Source: G963677325 sp963677325 (GTDB taxonomy: Bacteria > Bacteroidota > Bacteroidia > Bacteroidales > Prolixibacteraceae). From it: a stretch of DNA of 64,000 nt. Below are positions 17,273-25,440 of this stretch, in pieces. Both the position numbers and the translations under genes were made by a program. Location: contig CAXXGM010000008.1 of the NCBI GenBank assembly GCA_963677325.2, positions 62,001-126,000 of the forward strand, in the 5' to 3' direction. The notes under the pieces were generated by a model that was not told where the DNA came from, ran no database searches, and was given only the letters and a program-made list of their open reading frames with translations. Each line of letters opens with the position of its first letter. Positions within the stretch are counted from its first letter, which is position 1.

Positions 17273-18736
17273 TTATTCCATATTCTCCTTTATAGTCTTA
17301 AAACTTGCTAATGCACTTTCAATATTATCAATAATCTCGTCTAGTAATATTTCAGGCTCGGGTAGATTTTCTAAATCAATTAACTTATCATCTTTTAGCC
17401 AGAAGATATCAAGATTAGTTTTATCTCTTGCGATTAAATCTCTGTAATCATATTTTCGCCAGCGACCATTTTCATTTCTGTCGCTCCAGGTTTCTTTACG
17501 ATTTGTTCTACTATCAGTTTGATAACATTCTATAAACTCTTTTAGATGTTCAACCCGAAGCGGATTCTTTTTTGGTGTGTGTCTTATATTTGTGCGATAA
17601 TCATAATACCAGACTTCTTTTGTTAATGGAGTTATACCTGTTTTCTTTTTTTCAAAAAACAGAACATTTGCTTTTACTCCTTGTGCATAGAATATTCCTG
17701 TTGGAAGTCTTAAAATTGTATGCAAATCTGTTTCTTCCAAAAGTTTCTTACGGATTGTTTCACCTGCACCACCTTCGAATAAAACATTGTCTGGAAGTAC
17801 AACTGCAGCACGTCCATTTGCGTTAAGCATAGTTACAATATGCTGCAAAAATGCCAGTTGTTTATTACTTGTTGTGGCCCAGAAATCTTCACGAAGAAAG
17901 TATCCATCTTTCTCAGACTGCTTTTTGTCAATTGTCGGGATGTCGCTGCTACTAACACCAAAAGGAGGATTGGCAAGAATAATATCGACTTTCTCCGAAT
18001 CTTTAACTTTACCATCTTTCCCTCTTTTTAAACTGTCTGTAACCTCAATGTCCGGAGTTTTAATCAGGTCACCAATTCCATGAAGAAACAAATTCATCAA
18101 ACATAAACGTGCTGTTGATTTTTCAATTTCCCAGCCGTGGAAAGTATCAAACTTAAGAAAGTTCGCCTCAGAGGCTGTTAACCTTTTTTGATTTAAGTAA
18201 TTCACCGCTCCAAGGAAAAATCCACCAGTTCCACACGCAGGGTCTGCAATAGTTTCTTTCGGTCTAGGTTGAATACATTTGACCATTGCAGCAATTACCG
18301 GTCTAGGGGTAAAATATTGACCTGCGCCACTACTTTCAGCATTTTTCTGCAGTAGAGACTCGTAAATCTCTCCTTTAATATCATATTCGGTGGATGTCCA
18401 GTTTTCTTCTGAAATTAAATTGATTAGCTTCTTTAGTTTGGAAGAATCATGAATTTTATTTTGAGCGCTTGCGAATATTTTTTCAAGCATTCCACCCGAA
18501 TTAGCCAAAGTTTTTAAAATTGACTCATATAGTGTCATCAAATTACCTTTTTCTAGTTCTTGAAATCCTTTCCAATTACAAATATTTGGCAAGTTAAATT
18601 CTTGCTGATTTTCATCTGCCATCTTAAGAAAAAGAAGATAGGTTAACTGTTCAAGGTAATCAGTATATCCTAATCCGTCATCTCTTAGTGTGTCACAGAA
18701 TTTCCAAATTTTATCTACTAATGTATTTGTTGCCAT
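17273..18736 (-). CDS. hsdM: type I restriction-modification DNA methyltransferase subunit HsdM
   Basis: A 487-residue N6-adenine methyltransferase. It has the N-terminal helical HsdM domain (DKIWKFCDTLRDDGLGYTDYLEQLTYLLFLKMADE), the GAGQYFTPRPVI segment, SAM-binding motif I DPACGTGG at residues 165-172, and the catalytic motif NPPF at 256-259. Length and motifs are complete. It is the last gene of a tight minus-strand operon and starts 6 bases after the HNH nuclease gene. HsdM normally acts with HsdS, which lies three genes upstream in the same operon. No HsdR gene is seen before or after. The PtuAB pair stands between hsdS and hsdM. Confidence 0.95.
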   Translation of the reverse strand: MATNTLVDKIWKFCDTLRDDGLGYTDYLEQLTYLLFLKMADENQQEFNLPNICNWKGFQELEKGNLMTLYESILKTLANSGGMLEKIFASAQNKIHDSSKLKKLINLISEENWTSTEYDIKGEIYESLLQKNAESSGAGQYFTPRPVIAAMVKCIQPRPKETIADPACGTGGFFLGAVNYLNQKRLTASEANFLKFDTFHGWEIEKSTARLCLMNLFLHGIGDLIKTPDIEVTDSLKRGKDGKVKDSEKVDIILANPPFGVSSSDIPTIDKKQSEKDGYFLREDFWATTSNKQLAFLQHIVTMLNANGRAAVVLPDNVLFEGGAGETIRKKLLEETDLHTILRLPTGIFYAQGVKANVLFFEKKKTGITPLTKEVWYYDYRTNIRHTPKKNPLRVEHLKEFIECYQTDSRTNRKETWSDRNENGRWRKYDYRDLIARDKTNLDIFWLKDDKLIDLENLPEPEILLDEIIDNIESALASFKTIKENME

Positions 18737-18742
18737 ATTTTT

Positions 18743-19570
18743 TCACTTACAAAATTTAGAATCTACATCTTCTTCTAGTAATTCATATGCCCACCTTTTA
18801 CCCGAAGCTCTTAAACAAGCTCTATTTGTTGAGGCAAAGTTTGCACATGATGCTATTCTTGCTCTGCATTGGTCTTTTAACCCATCTATTTCCTTCTCAG
18901 TTGATGCTGCAGGGTCCTCATTATTCTCTTTAATCTTATTATTAATTTTTTTTATCAGACCAGACATTATCAGCCACTCTGCCGACCTAGCTTCAATTAA
19001 ATCTTCATAGTTCAAGTTAAGCTTACCTAAAGTATAATTAGCGCGCAAGAAATCCCATGGTTCTTCATCTTCAGGAGCACTTTCAATTGCCATTCCATCT
19101 TCTCTAAAATTAATTAATCCAACATCTTTCTTAAGTGTTGGGTCTAAAAAGTAAACTACTTCATCATTAATACTCCCTTTATCTAAAACGGCATTTTTTT
19201 TGACTGCAAAATGGTTACCTTTTTTTGTATTTGGCACACTTCCTGAAAGCCTGAAGTTTGTAATATCAAATGCGAGCCACCAATAACCATCTCTGTCTGA
19301 CAAATCATACTCTATAACTTTTTTCTTTGGACGAAAATGGTCCACATGATAATGTGAGGCAGGATTTATTGAATCGGTATACCAACATTTATTATATGAT
19401 AAGGCTTTGAGATGGCCTTTAAATTGCTTCCAAAATGTTTCATTTTTATCAATTATGAAATGCCTTTCCTCTTTTGAACCAGCCTGCTCAAGCTGTTTCA
19501 AAAGACCTTGCGCTTTCTCTTTCCAATTAACAATTTCAATCGGTAATCTGTCGGGATTTACATATATCAT
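18743..19570 (-). CDS. ptuB: HNH endonuclease, PtuB-like (Septu / TIGR02646-type)
   Basis: A 275-residue soluble protein with the PtuB-type HNH core: CWYTDS at 62-67, HVDHFRPKKKV from His75, then WWLAFDITNFRLSGSVPNTKKGNHF and a DPT...F segment. His75, Asp77, His78 and Arg80 are the likely metal and catalytic residues. The usual second cysteine of a CxxC-type pair in this family is not seen after Cys62. It begins 2 bases after the PtuA-like ATPase gene, as in Septu systems and type I retrons, where PtuA and PtuB act together as an abortive nuclease. No retron reverse transcriptase is present. Confidence 0.85.
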   Translation of the reverse strand: MIYVNPDRLPIEIVNWKEKAQGLLKQLEQAGSKEERHFIIDKNETFWKQFKGHLKALSYNKCWYTDSINPASHYHVDHFRPKKKVIEYDLSDRDGYWWLAFDITNFRLSGSVPNTKKGNHFAVKKNAVLDKGSINDEVVYFLDPTLKKDVGLINFREDGMAIESAPEDEEPWDFLRANYTLGKLNLNYEDLIEARSAEWLIMSGLIKKINNKIKENNEDPAASTEKEIDGLKDQCRARIASCANFASTNRACLRASGKRWAYELLEEDVDSKFCK

Positions 19571-19571
19571 A

Positions 19572-21176
19572 TTAATCCTCCATTTTTTTCATCTTTTCAA
19601 TAATATACTCATTGAACAATGGGTCTCTATAATTATGACTAAATCCCTTATTGCTTAATAATTCAAATAACTCTTCTAGTCTATTTAAGCTTTCTTCCGT
19701 TATATCATTCTTAGATTGTTTATACATTAACCTATTCCTTTCATCAAGAAGCTTATTAGTTTCTCTGTCTAATATTGTTTTAAGACCAAACAACTCGCTT
19801 CTAAGGATACCTGCGACGCCTAAACCTTGAGGGTCGACATCGGGTTCAATAGCAAAACTCAAAGCCTGTTGTTTTAATTCTTCATATTTATCTTTTGGTT
19901 TAGTATTATCGTTTGGTGGTATCTTTTCCTTTCCAAATAAACGTACTTGTGATTTCACCATGCTCCCAATTACTAATGGGTCATGTGTGTTTATAATTAC
20001 TTGTGTTGTTTTGTCTTCTTCTAATTCATCAGAATCTTCACCAGTTTCAAGTTTATTTTTCGACTTAACAAGAGATTTCAAATAGTAGAGATAATCATAT
20101 TTCCATATAGGATTTAGATGTGTATCAGGTTCATCTAAAAGTACCAATGATTCATCTTCTCTAGTAAAAATCAAAAGTCCTATAACAGTTAAAAGTTGCT
20201 GTTCTCCTTCACTAAGTTCTTTAAAAGTAACTCCACCATCTTTTCTCTTTTTCACTCTAACTTTAACTTCTTCAAGCATGTCTGATATATATGTACTCTC
20301 TAAAGCCTTGAAAAGAAATGTATTACTTGGTTTCTCATTATTTATACTAAAATACTTCTTAGCAAATTCTTTTAATCTATTTTTATCCTTAATGAATAAA
20401 TACAACCTTTTCTGAGTTTCCTGCCTTCTAAAGTCAATATCAACAGATTTGTCTTCATATATTGGAGCTAAAGAGTAATCCCAAAGAGTGTTTAAAAAAT
20501 CTTTCACTAGCCCTTCGGCACCCCAAAATTTCTCATTATCCTTTTTTGCCCAAAATGCTTTTTTTATTACAAACAGAACTGATTCAAGGTCTTCAATACC
20601 TAATACATTCAATAAAAATTGTTTTGACTTTGTTTCTATCTTTGATAGAGAAAAGAATGCGAGCAAAACGAAAAAACTATGAATGGGCTTTACATAAAAT
20701 AATTTTCTTATGTCATCTAGTTCTTCAATATTAAAATCGGCTCTAATAATCTTTTTATAAAAGTTGTTTTGATGTTCCCAAAAAACTTCATCAAGTCTGT
20801 TACTGATTCCTGAATAATAGGTAAACACATATTTGGGAAAATAAAGCTTTTTACCTTCTGAACTAAAAAAATCTTTGAAGGATGGTGATTTATCTTTTCC
20901 TTCAATTTCTATCTTGTATGTATTGGAAGTATAATCAATGATAATATCTTTTTCGTAACAGTTATATTTAATCCAGTATTTGAATTCAGGATATTTTCGA
21001 GATGACTCACTACTTAAATCAAGATATTTAAAGATTTTAACCAAAGCTTCAATAAAATTTGATTTACCTGTAGCATTTTGACCGAGAAGAACAGTATTCA
21101 TTTGATTCTCATCTAAATCAATACAAAACCTCTTAAGGTTTTTAAAGTCTTCGATATATACTTTATCAATTCTCAT
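19572..21176 (-). CDS. ptuA: PtuA-like ABC/OLD-type AAA ATPase (Septu system)
   Basis: A 534-residue SMC/RecF-like ATPase: N-terminal IEDFKNLKRFCIDL, Walker A GQNATGKSN at 32-40, a long charged middle, signature LSEGEQQLL, Walker B LVLLDEPDTHLNP, and the switch His in INTHDPLVIGS. This order and length match PtuA, which forms an ATP-sensing scaffold for the PtuB nuclease. Its ATG overlaps the hsdS stop (ATGA), showing translational coupling with hsdS. The region is AT-rich compared with the housekeeping genes, consistent with horizontal transfer. It could be another OLD-like ATPase, but the HNH partner favours Septu. Confidence 0.88.
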   Translation of the reverse strand: MRIDKVYIEDFKNLKRFCIDLDENQMNTVLLGQNATGKSNFIEALVKIFKYLDLSSESSRKYPEFKYWIKYNCYEKDIIIDYTSNTYKIEIEGKDKSPSFKDFFSSEGKKLYFPKYVFTYYSGISNRLDEVFWEHQNNFYKKIIRADFNIEELDDIRKLFYVKPIHSFFVLLAFFSLSKIETKSKQFLLNVLGIEDLESVLFVIKKAFWAKKDNEKFWGAEGLVKDFLNTLWDYSLAPIYEDKSVDIDFRRQETQKRLYLFIKDKNRLKEFAKKYFSINNEKPSNTFLFKALESTYISDMLEEVKVRVKKRKDGGVTFKELSEGEQQLLTVIGLLIFTREDESLVLLDEPDTHLNPIWKYDYLYYLKSLVKSKNKLETGEDSDELEEDKTTQVIINTHDPLVIGSMVKSQVRLFGKEKIPPNDNTKPKDKYEELKQQALSFAIEPDVDPQGLGVAGILRSELFGLKTILDRETNKLLDERNRLMYKQSKNDITEESLNRLEELFELLSNKGFSHNYRDPLFNEYIIEKMKKMED

Positions 21177-22978
21177 TGTTTTAGGCTTAATAATGAATCC
21201 AGACCTATTTTCACCTCTTTTACTTTGTCTCCCAATTCCTTTAACTCAGCATAAAATTCTTCAATATTATCTTTATGAATACTTTTTTGCCAAACTTCCT
21301 TGGCGGACATTGGTTCCGTTGAGTCTTTGAGAACTTCTTGAATACTTAATGCTTTACTCATTTTCTTTAATTTTTTGGGAGCATTCTTTTGGAAGTCCAT
21401 TTGTTTTTTTAAATATGTTTCTTTTTCAACTTTAATTTGTTTGAGCAATTTACTTGCTGTTTCATCTGAAGAATCTTGTACAACAAGTTTTCCTTCGAAT
21501 GCTTTTTTAAGAATGACTTGACGAAGTACTTTTGATGTTTGAATACTTGAGTCAATAGTCTTTTCAAGGTTTTCCTTTATTGACAACATAGACTCTAACA
21601 TCTCAACAATTTTTTCTTGCTCTTTGACAGAGCAAAGTGGAATTGGAATTTCCCTGCAAGTTGAAACTTTTACGTTGCGTTGACCAGCTGTGCCTATTGA
21701 AGTATTAGTTAACCATTGAATAGTAGATGAACACTGCATAAAAAATGAGATGTATTTGGAAGAAATATATTCATTAGGTCGAAAAAGTACAATTGCCTGA
21801 TTAATATTCCATTCACTATACATTTCGGATACAATAGAAACCTTACCTAAAGGTGGGCCAACAATATTTATTAAAACATCACCAGGTTTACAAATTGACC
21901 TTTTTAATTCTGATTGATGTATTTCTTTGGGAATAAATGTTGGGTTAATACTAAAATCTAATCCCCCATTAAAAGTTAAGTTATATATTTTTATAAACGG
22001 TATTTCACCGCTACCTTCACTTAAAAATTCTGATTTTGGAGTATAACCGTTATTAATAACAGTAATTATTTGACTGGTTTTAACCCATTTCCACTCTTTA
22101 GGGATAGAAGCTAATTCTTTCAATTCCTTATTTGATATTAATGGCGCCTTATTTGGTTCTTTTGGTTTAATAGGCTTTTTACCATTTTCCCCCTTCTGTT
22201 CCCATTTATCAAATGTTATTTTCCAGATAGCAAGTTCATCTTTGAATTGTTTTTTGCGCATCTCATTTATGCCATTCTGCAATTTTTCAATGGGTTCTGA
22301 ATCATTTTCATTGCGCCATTGCTCTGTAAGCTTCCCATTAAAAGCACTTTTCAATAAAGCCTGTCTATAACCTTCCAATTGCTGTTTTGCATTTTGCAGA
22401 CCTTCTTCAGCGTGGTCAAGTTCACTAAATAGCGATTCTATCTTTGAAACTATTCTTAATTGTTCTTTTAAAGGAGGAATTGGGAATTGAATTTTGCTTA
22501 GATTTCGCCTTGATATTCTTTTTCGTGTTGTACCCGTCTGTAATTTCCCAATCTCGCCACGTATAAAAGGAGAGTTTGTGAAGTACATTAAGAATTTACT
22601 ATCAACACCACACCTTCCAGTTCGAATTATTGCTACATCCACAACTGTTACAAATTCGCTTTCCCCTTCATACGGGAAAATGCACGCACGACCTAAAGGT
22701 TCCGGCATCCGTGCAATTAATAAATCACCTTTCCGAAGATATGTGCATCTTAGTTCCTCAGCCTTTTCTAAACTCATAAATCGATTCGAACGATTTAGAA
22801 ATTTACCATCACCAATATCTGCTAGTTGAATTAATCTAACTTCACCTTTCGGGTCTTGGTTTTTACTTTCGATCCAGTCACCATCTTTAAATATGCCAGT
22901 ATTATAATCAATAAGTTCGCCAATAGCAGCAAGTCTCCACCCTTCTGGTAATTTATATGTCAATTTACCTTTATTCAT
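21173..22978 (-). CDS. hsdS: type I restriction-modification specificity subunit HsdS
   Basis: A 601-residue DNA-recognition subunit with two target-recognition domains: the first from LPEGWRLAAIGELI, the second from PKEWKWVKTSQIITVINNGYTP. Each is followed by the conserved coiled coil (PPLKEQLRIVSKIESLFSELD and SVKEQEKIVEMLESMLS). A further ~70 residues after position 530 (SKALSIQEVLKDSTEPMSAKEVW...) look helical and are not part of the standard two-TRD layout. The gene overlaps its neighbours on both sides (TAATG upstream, ATGA downstream), so it is translated with the nucleotidyltransferase and ptuA. It probably specifies the sequence methylated by HsdM. Confidence 0.93.
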   Translation of the reverse strand: MNKGKLTYKLPEGWRLAAIGELIDYNTGIFKDGDWIESKNQDPKGEVRLIQLADIGDGKFLNRSNRFMSLEKAEELRCTYLRKGDLLIARMPEPLGRACIFPYEGESEFVTVVDVAIIRTGRCGVDSKFLMYFTNSPFIRGEIGKLQTGTTRKRISRRNLSKIQFPIPPLKEQLRIVSKIESLFSELDHAEEGLQNAKQQLEGYRQALLKSAFNGKLTEQWRNENDSEPIEKLQNGINEMRKKQFKDELAIWKITFDKWEQKGENGKKPIKPKEPNKAPLISNKELKELASIPKEWKWVKTSQIITVINNGYTPKSEFLSEGSGEIPFIKIYNLTFNGGLDFSINPTFIPKEIHQSELKRSICKPGDVLINIVGPPLGKVSIVSEMYSEWNINQAIVLFRPNEYISSKYISFFMQCSSTIQWLTNTSIGTAGQRNVKVSTCREIPIPLCSVKEQEKIVEMLESMLSIKENLEKTIDSSIQTSKVLRQVILKKAFEGKLVVQDSSDETASKLLKQIKVEKETYLKKQMDFQKNAPKKLKKMSKALSIQEVLKDSTEPMSAKEVWQKSIHKDNIEEFYAELKELGDKVKEVKIGLDSLLSLKQ

Positions 22979-23670
22979 TATTCAATCTCCGCAATTTCAC
23001 GAATTAGCATGCCAAGAATATCGCCGCTTTCCTCTCCCGAGCCATAAGGTAAAGCAGACTCAATTCCTTCTGTAATATTTGAGTTTTCCAAAAGTCTCTG
23101 ACATTCCTTTTTTAAATACATTTTTACACTTGGATTTGAAACAATGATATTATCCAGTATGTATGAGCAATTATCCAAAATGTAAATAATATCTTCGAAA
23201 TCGTGGCTTTGCCGTAAATCATTTCCGCCTCGGGCATTATGCGCCTCAAATTTTGCTGCCAAATAATATTCCGGCGGAAATACAAAAACTTCTGTTCCAT
23301 CGGGAAGCGTTTTTGATATTTTAGTCTCAATCCCTTCCTCGTACCACCGGTTACTAAATCCAAGAACACTTGAATCAGTTGGCATAACATCCACCTTAAT
23401 GCCTTTGTAAATCCATCTGCAAATAGGCGCACCTTTTGATGTGTCGTTTTTGAATCCTCTGGCTCTTAAGTTTTCTTCCATTCTTGCAAATTGGAGTCTT
23501 GAACTAATCTCAATAACACAATCTACATCAATAGTTGGTCTGATCTCCGAAGCTGCCGGATTATCGGCATAAAGTTCAGCAATCGCGCCACCTACAAAAA
23601 CCATTTCATCTTTCAACACCCCCAAGCCATTGGCAACAGTTTGCAGCATTATAATATTTGTATTAGGCAT
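22978..23670 (-). CDS. nucleotidyltransferase, AbiEii/MenT-like
   Basis: A 230-residue protein with the NTase-fold pattern of AbiEii/AbiGii toxins: VFVGGAIAELY (the GG/S-type motif), then TIDVDCVIE with paired acidic residues, a third acidic position in IKVDVMP, and a PPEYYLAAKFEAHNARGGND segment typical of this clan. Its start overlaps the preceding HTH gene by 8 bases and its stop overlaps hsdS (TAATG). Together with the HTH gene it looks like a type IV toxin-antitoxin pair at the head of the defence operon. The transferred nucleotide and target are unknown. Confidence 0.75.
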   Translation of the reverse strand: MPNTNIIMLQTVANGLGVLKDEMVFVGGAIAELYADNPAASEIRPTIDVDCVIEISSRLQFARMEENLRARGFKNDTSKGAPICRWIYKGIKVDVMPTDSSVLGFSNRWYEEGIETKISKTLPDGTEVFVFPPEYYLAAKFEAHNARGGNDLRQSHDFEDIIYILDNCSYILDNIIVSNPSVKMYLKKECQRLLENSNITEGIESALPYGSGEESGDILGMLIREIAEIE

Positions 23671-24184
23671 TTTTCAGGCGTTTGTTTAATTCGTCGATTG
23701 CAATTTGTATTTCTCTAACGCGACCAACCCGAAGGGTGTCAACAATAGTCAGTAGTTCATAGAACATTTTATCCTCCTGAACTATCTGAGGTAACGTTTT
23801 GTACAATGGTTCAATGGCTTGACCTCTGTGAGTCCCTTTTGCATTAGCCCATACATAAACATCAGTATCAGATGAAATATGCTCTTTTATTGGCGATGCG
23901 GAATGAGCAGTAGGAGTTCCTTTAACAACGGCTCCCGGTTCAGTTGGAAAAACATATTTTAACCCGTAAACAAGGAACTCAGTAAAAGAATTGATATTAA
24001 CTTTTCTTTTTTTACTATCGATAAGCTTTGCAATCTTGCATCTGTTAAGTGCTTCAGAAACTTCAGATGGACTTATTCCTATAGCATTTGCAATATCAAT
24101 ATTTCGCCACTTATCATCTCCTATAGAAATAATCTTCAATAGAACTACAATATCTTGCGGACGCATTCCATTATGCTTCTTCAT
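23663..24184 (-). CDS. winged-helix/HTH regulator, probable antitoxin partner of the nucleotidyltransferase
   Basis: About 173 residues. The N-terminal ~70 form a DNA-binding helix-turn-helix (WRNIDIANAIGISPSEVSEALNRCKIAKLI); the remainder is unrecognised, with a conserved-looking PTAHSASPIKEHI segment. The frame opens at a TTG (24220), but ATG codons at 24193 and 24184 are more likely, and MKKHNGMRPQD from 24184 gives a natural start. A perfect 8-bp-arm palindrome lies just upstream in the leader, so autorepression is inferred. The 8-base overlap with the nucleotidyltransferase gene indicates coupled translation. Confidence 0.7.
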   Translation of the reverse strand: MKKHNGMRPQDIVVLLKIISIGDDKWRNIDIANAIGISPSEVSEALNRCKIAKLIDSKKRKVNINSFTEFLVYGLKYVFPTEPGAVVKGTPTAHSASPIKEHISSDTDVYVWANAKGTHRGQAIEPLYKTLPQIVQEDKMFYELLTIVDTLRVGRVREIQIAIDELNKRLKNA

Positions 24185-24197
24185 AATTACCATCACT

Positions 24198-24216
24198 AAT
24201 TCGCGATTCGCGAATT
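24198..24216 (-). promoter_or_regulatory. probable operator of the defence operon
   Basis: AATTCGCG at 24198-24205 and CGCGAATT at 24209-24216 form a perfect inverted repeat around ATT, 14 bases upstream of the likely HTH start. A homodimeric HTH protein encoded directly downstream is the obvious candidate binder. Confidence 0.55.
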
Positions 24217-24238
24217 GCAAATATATTATAAAATCAGT

Positions 24239-24700
24239 TCAAACAAAAATTAATCTTTGATTATTACAATCGTAAGCAGTGAGCCTGCCAAAACCTTCAT
24301 TATCTTTATATACACAGCCAGTATCAATATTAATTACATGATGCTTAGAAAGAACTCGTTCTTCACATTTAGAAACGTTTACAGGATTATGGCCATGAAC
24401 AATAGTCTTATTAGCAAATAACGGATTTATGTAAGATTCCTTGCATTTCCATAGAATTGAATAATAATCAGTAAAAGGATTGAGGATATTATCATTAAAA
24501 CCGGCATGCACAAAAAGGTAATCTTCAAATGAGTAATAATATCTCATATCTATAAAGAACCTAATGTATTTGGATTCAATATCTTTCACAGAACTAATTT
24601 CAAAACTTTTTAATGTTTCATTTCCACCGTTTTGAATCCATTTTGAAATATTCTTTTTGTCTTCAAAAGCATCAAGTAACATGGCTTCGTGATTTCTCCA
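24239..24700 (-). pseudogene. metallophosphoesterase (PP2A/ApaH-like), 5'-truncated
   Basis: Only the C-terminal part of a calcineurin-like phosphatase remains. It retains FVHAGF, VHGHNPV and a final VINIDTGCVY metal-binding segment. The frame begins at NHEAMLLDAF, that is, inside the GNHE motif. The N-terminal GDIHG and GDxxDRG metal motifs, which the fold needs, are missing. The break coincides with the left REP hairpin of the RAYT element at 24703, and no N-terminal half is found beyond the element. It is therefore almost certainly non-functional. Confidence 0.8.
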
Positions 24701-24702
24701 TG

Positions 24703-24728
24703 GCTAGCGCGGGTCTGTGACCCGTGCT
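24703..24728. repeat. REP hairpin, left flank of the RAYT gene
   Basis: A 26-base element whose core AGCGCGGGTC TGT GACCCGTGCT folds into a 10-bp stem. The whole 26 bases recur as a perfect inverted copy at 25366-25391. Confidence 0.9.
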
Positions 24729-24808
24729 TTTTGCATCCAAAGAATTCTCTTATAATGTTCTAACTTTCAGGTTCTCTTCGTATCTTTGCTTTACCAGTGC
24801 AAAACTTA

Positions 24809-25348
24809 ATGAGCCGAAAATACAAGTTTCATAATCCTGAGGGAGTTTATTTCGTATCCTTTGCTGTCCAGGGGTGGGTTGATGTTTTTACGCGTAATGA
24901 GTACAAGAATATTTTAGTTGAGAATCTGGAATATTGTCAAAAACACAAAGGATTGGAAATATTTGCCTGGTGCATCATGACCAATCATATTCATTTGATC
25001 GTAAGAGCAGCCGAGGGATATTTTTTGCAGGATATTCTCCGGGATTATAAAAAGTTTACCAGCAAAGCCGTTATCAAGGCTATAATCGATAACCCAATAG
25101 AAAGCAGGAAGGAATGGCTGTTAAGTCAGTTTAAGACCCCCGATGGCTACCGGTTTTGGAGAACGGACAACAAGCCAATCGAACTTTGGAGCAATGCAGT
25201 GATTGATCAGAAATTGGATTACATCCATCAGAACCCGGTTGAAGAAGGTTTGGTCTTTAAGGCAGAGCACTATATGTACAGCAGTGCTGTTGATTATTCC
25301 GGAGAGAAAGGAATGCTTGATATTACTTTAATTGAGTATGTTAATTGA
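24809..25348 (+). CDS. REP-associated tyrosine transposase (RAYT, Y1 transposase family)
   Basis: About 179 residues. It has the RAYT layout: an N-terminal KYKFHNPEGVYFVSFAVQGWVDVF strand, the HUH metal motif in MTNHIHLIV, and the catalytic tyrosine in the helix LDYIHQNPVEEGLV. It nicks and moves single-stranded REP hairpins. The start is taken as ATG at 24809 (MSRKYKFHN); the frame is open from a GTG 12 bases earlier. Both flanking REPs and all catalytic residues are intact, so the enzyme may be active. Confidence 0.93.
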   Translation: MSRKYKFHNPEGVYFVSFAVQGWVDVFTRNEYKNILVENLEYCQKHKGLEIFAWCIMTNHIHLIVRAAEGYFLQDILRDYKKFTSKAVIKAIIDNPIESRKEWLLSQFKTPDGYRFWRTDNKPIELWSNAVIDQKLDYIHQNPVEEGLVFKAEHYMYSSAVDYSGEKGMLDITLIEYVN

Positions 25349-25365
25349 GCGTTCAGGTTCAACAG

Positions 25366-25391
25366 AGCACGGGTCACAGACCCGCGCTAGC
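25366..25391. repeat. REP hairpin, right flank of the RAYT gene
   Basis: Perfect reverse complement of the 26-base REP at 24703-24728, with the same 10-bp hairpin core. Confidence 0.9.
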
Positions 25392-25440
25392 GCTGGGGAG
25401 GTCGCTTGACCCAAAAGAATCAGGCAACCTCAAATTCTCA

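Larger units (their letters stand above)
24703..25391 (+). mobile_element. REP-RAYT element (REPtron)
   Basis: A 689-base unit: a Y1-type RAYT transposase gene between two perfectly inverted 26-bp REP copies. The left end abuts a truncated phosphatase gene and the right end leads into the tandem secreted-protein cluster. Confidence 0.85.

Noticed and set aside
18743..21176. type I retron with PtuAB effector
   Set aside because: PtuA and PtuB are present, but no reverse transcriptase or msr/msd-like region lies beside them.
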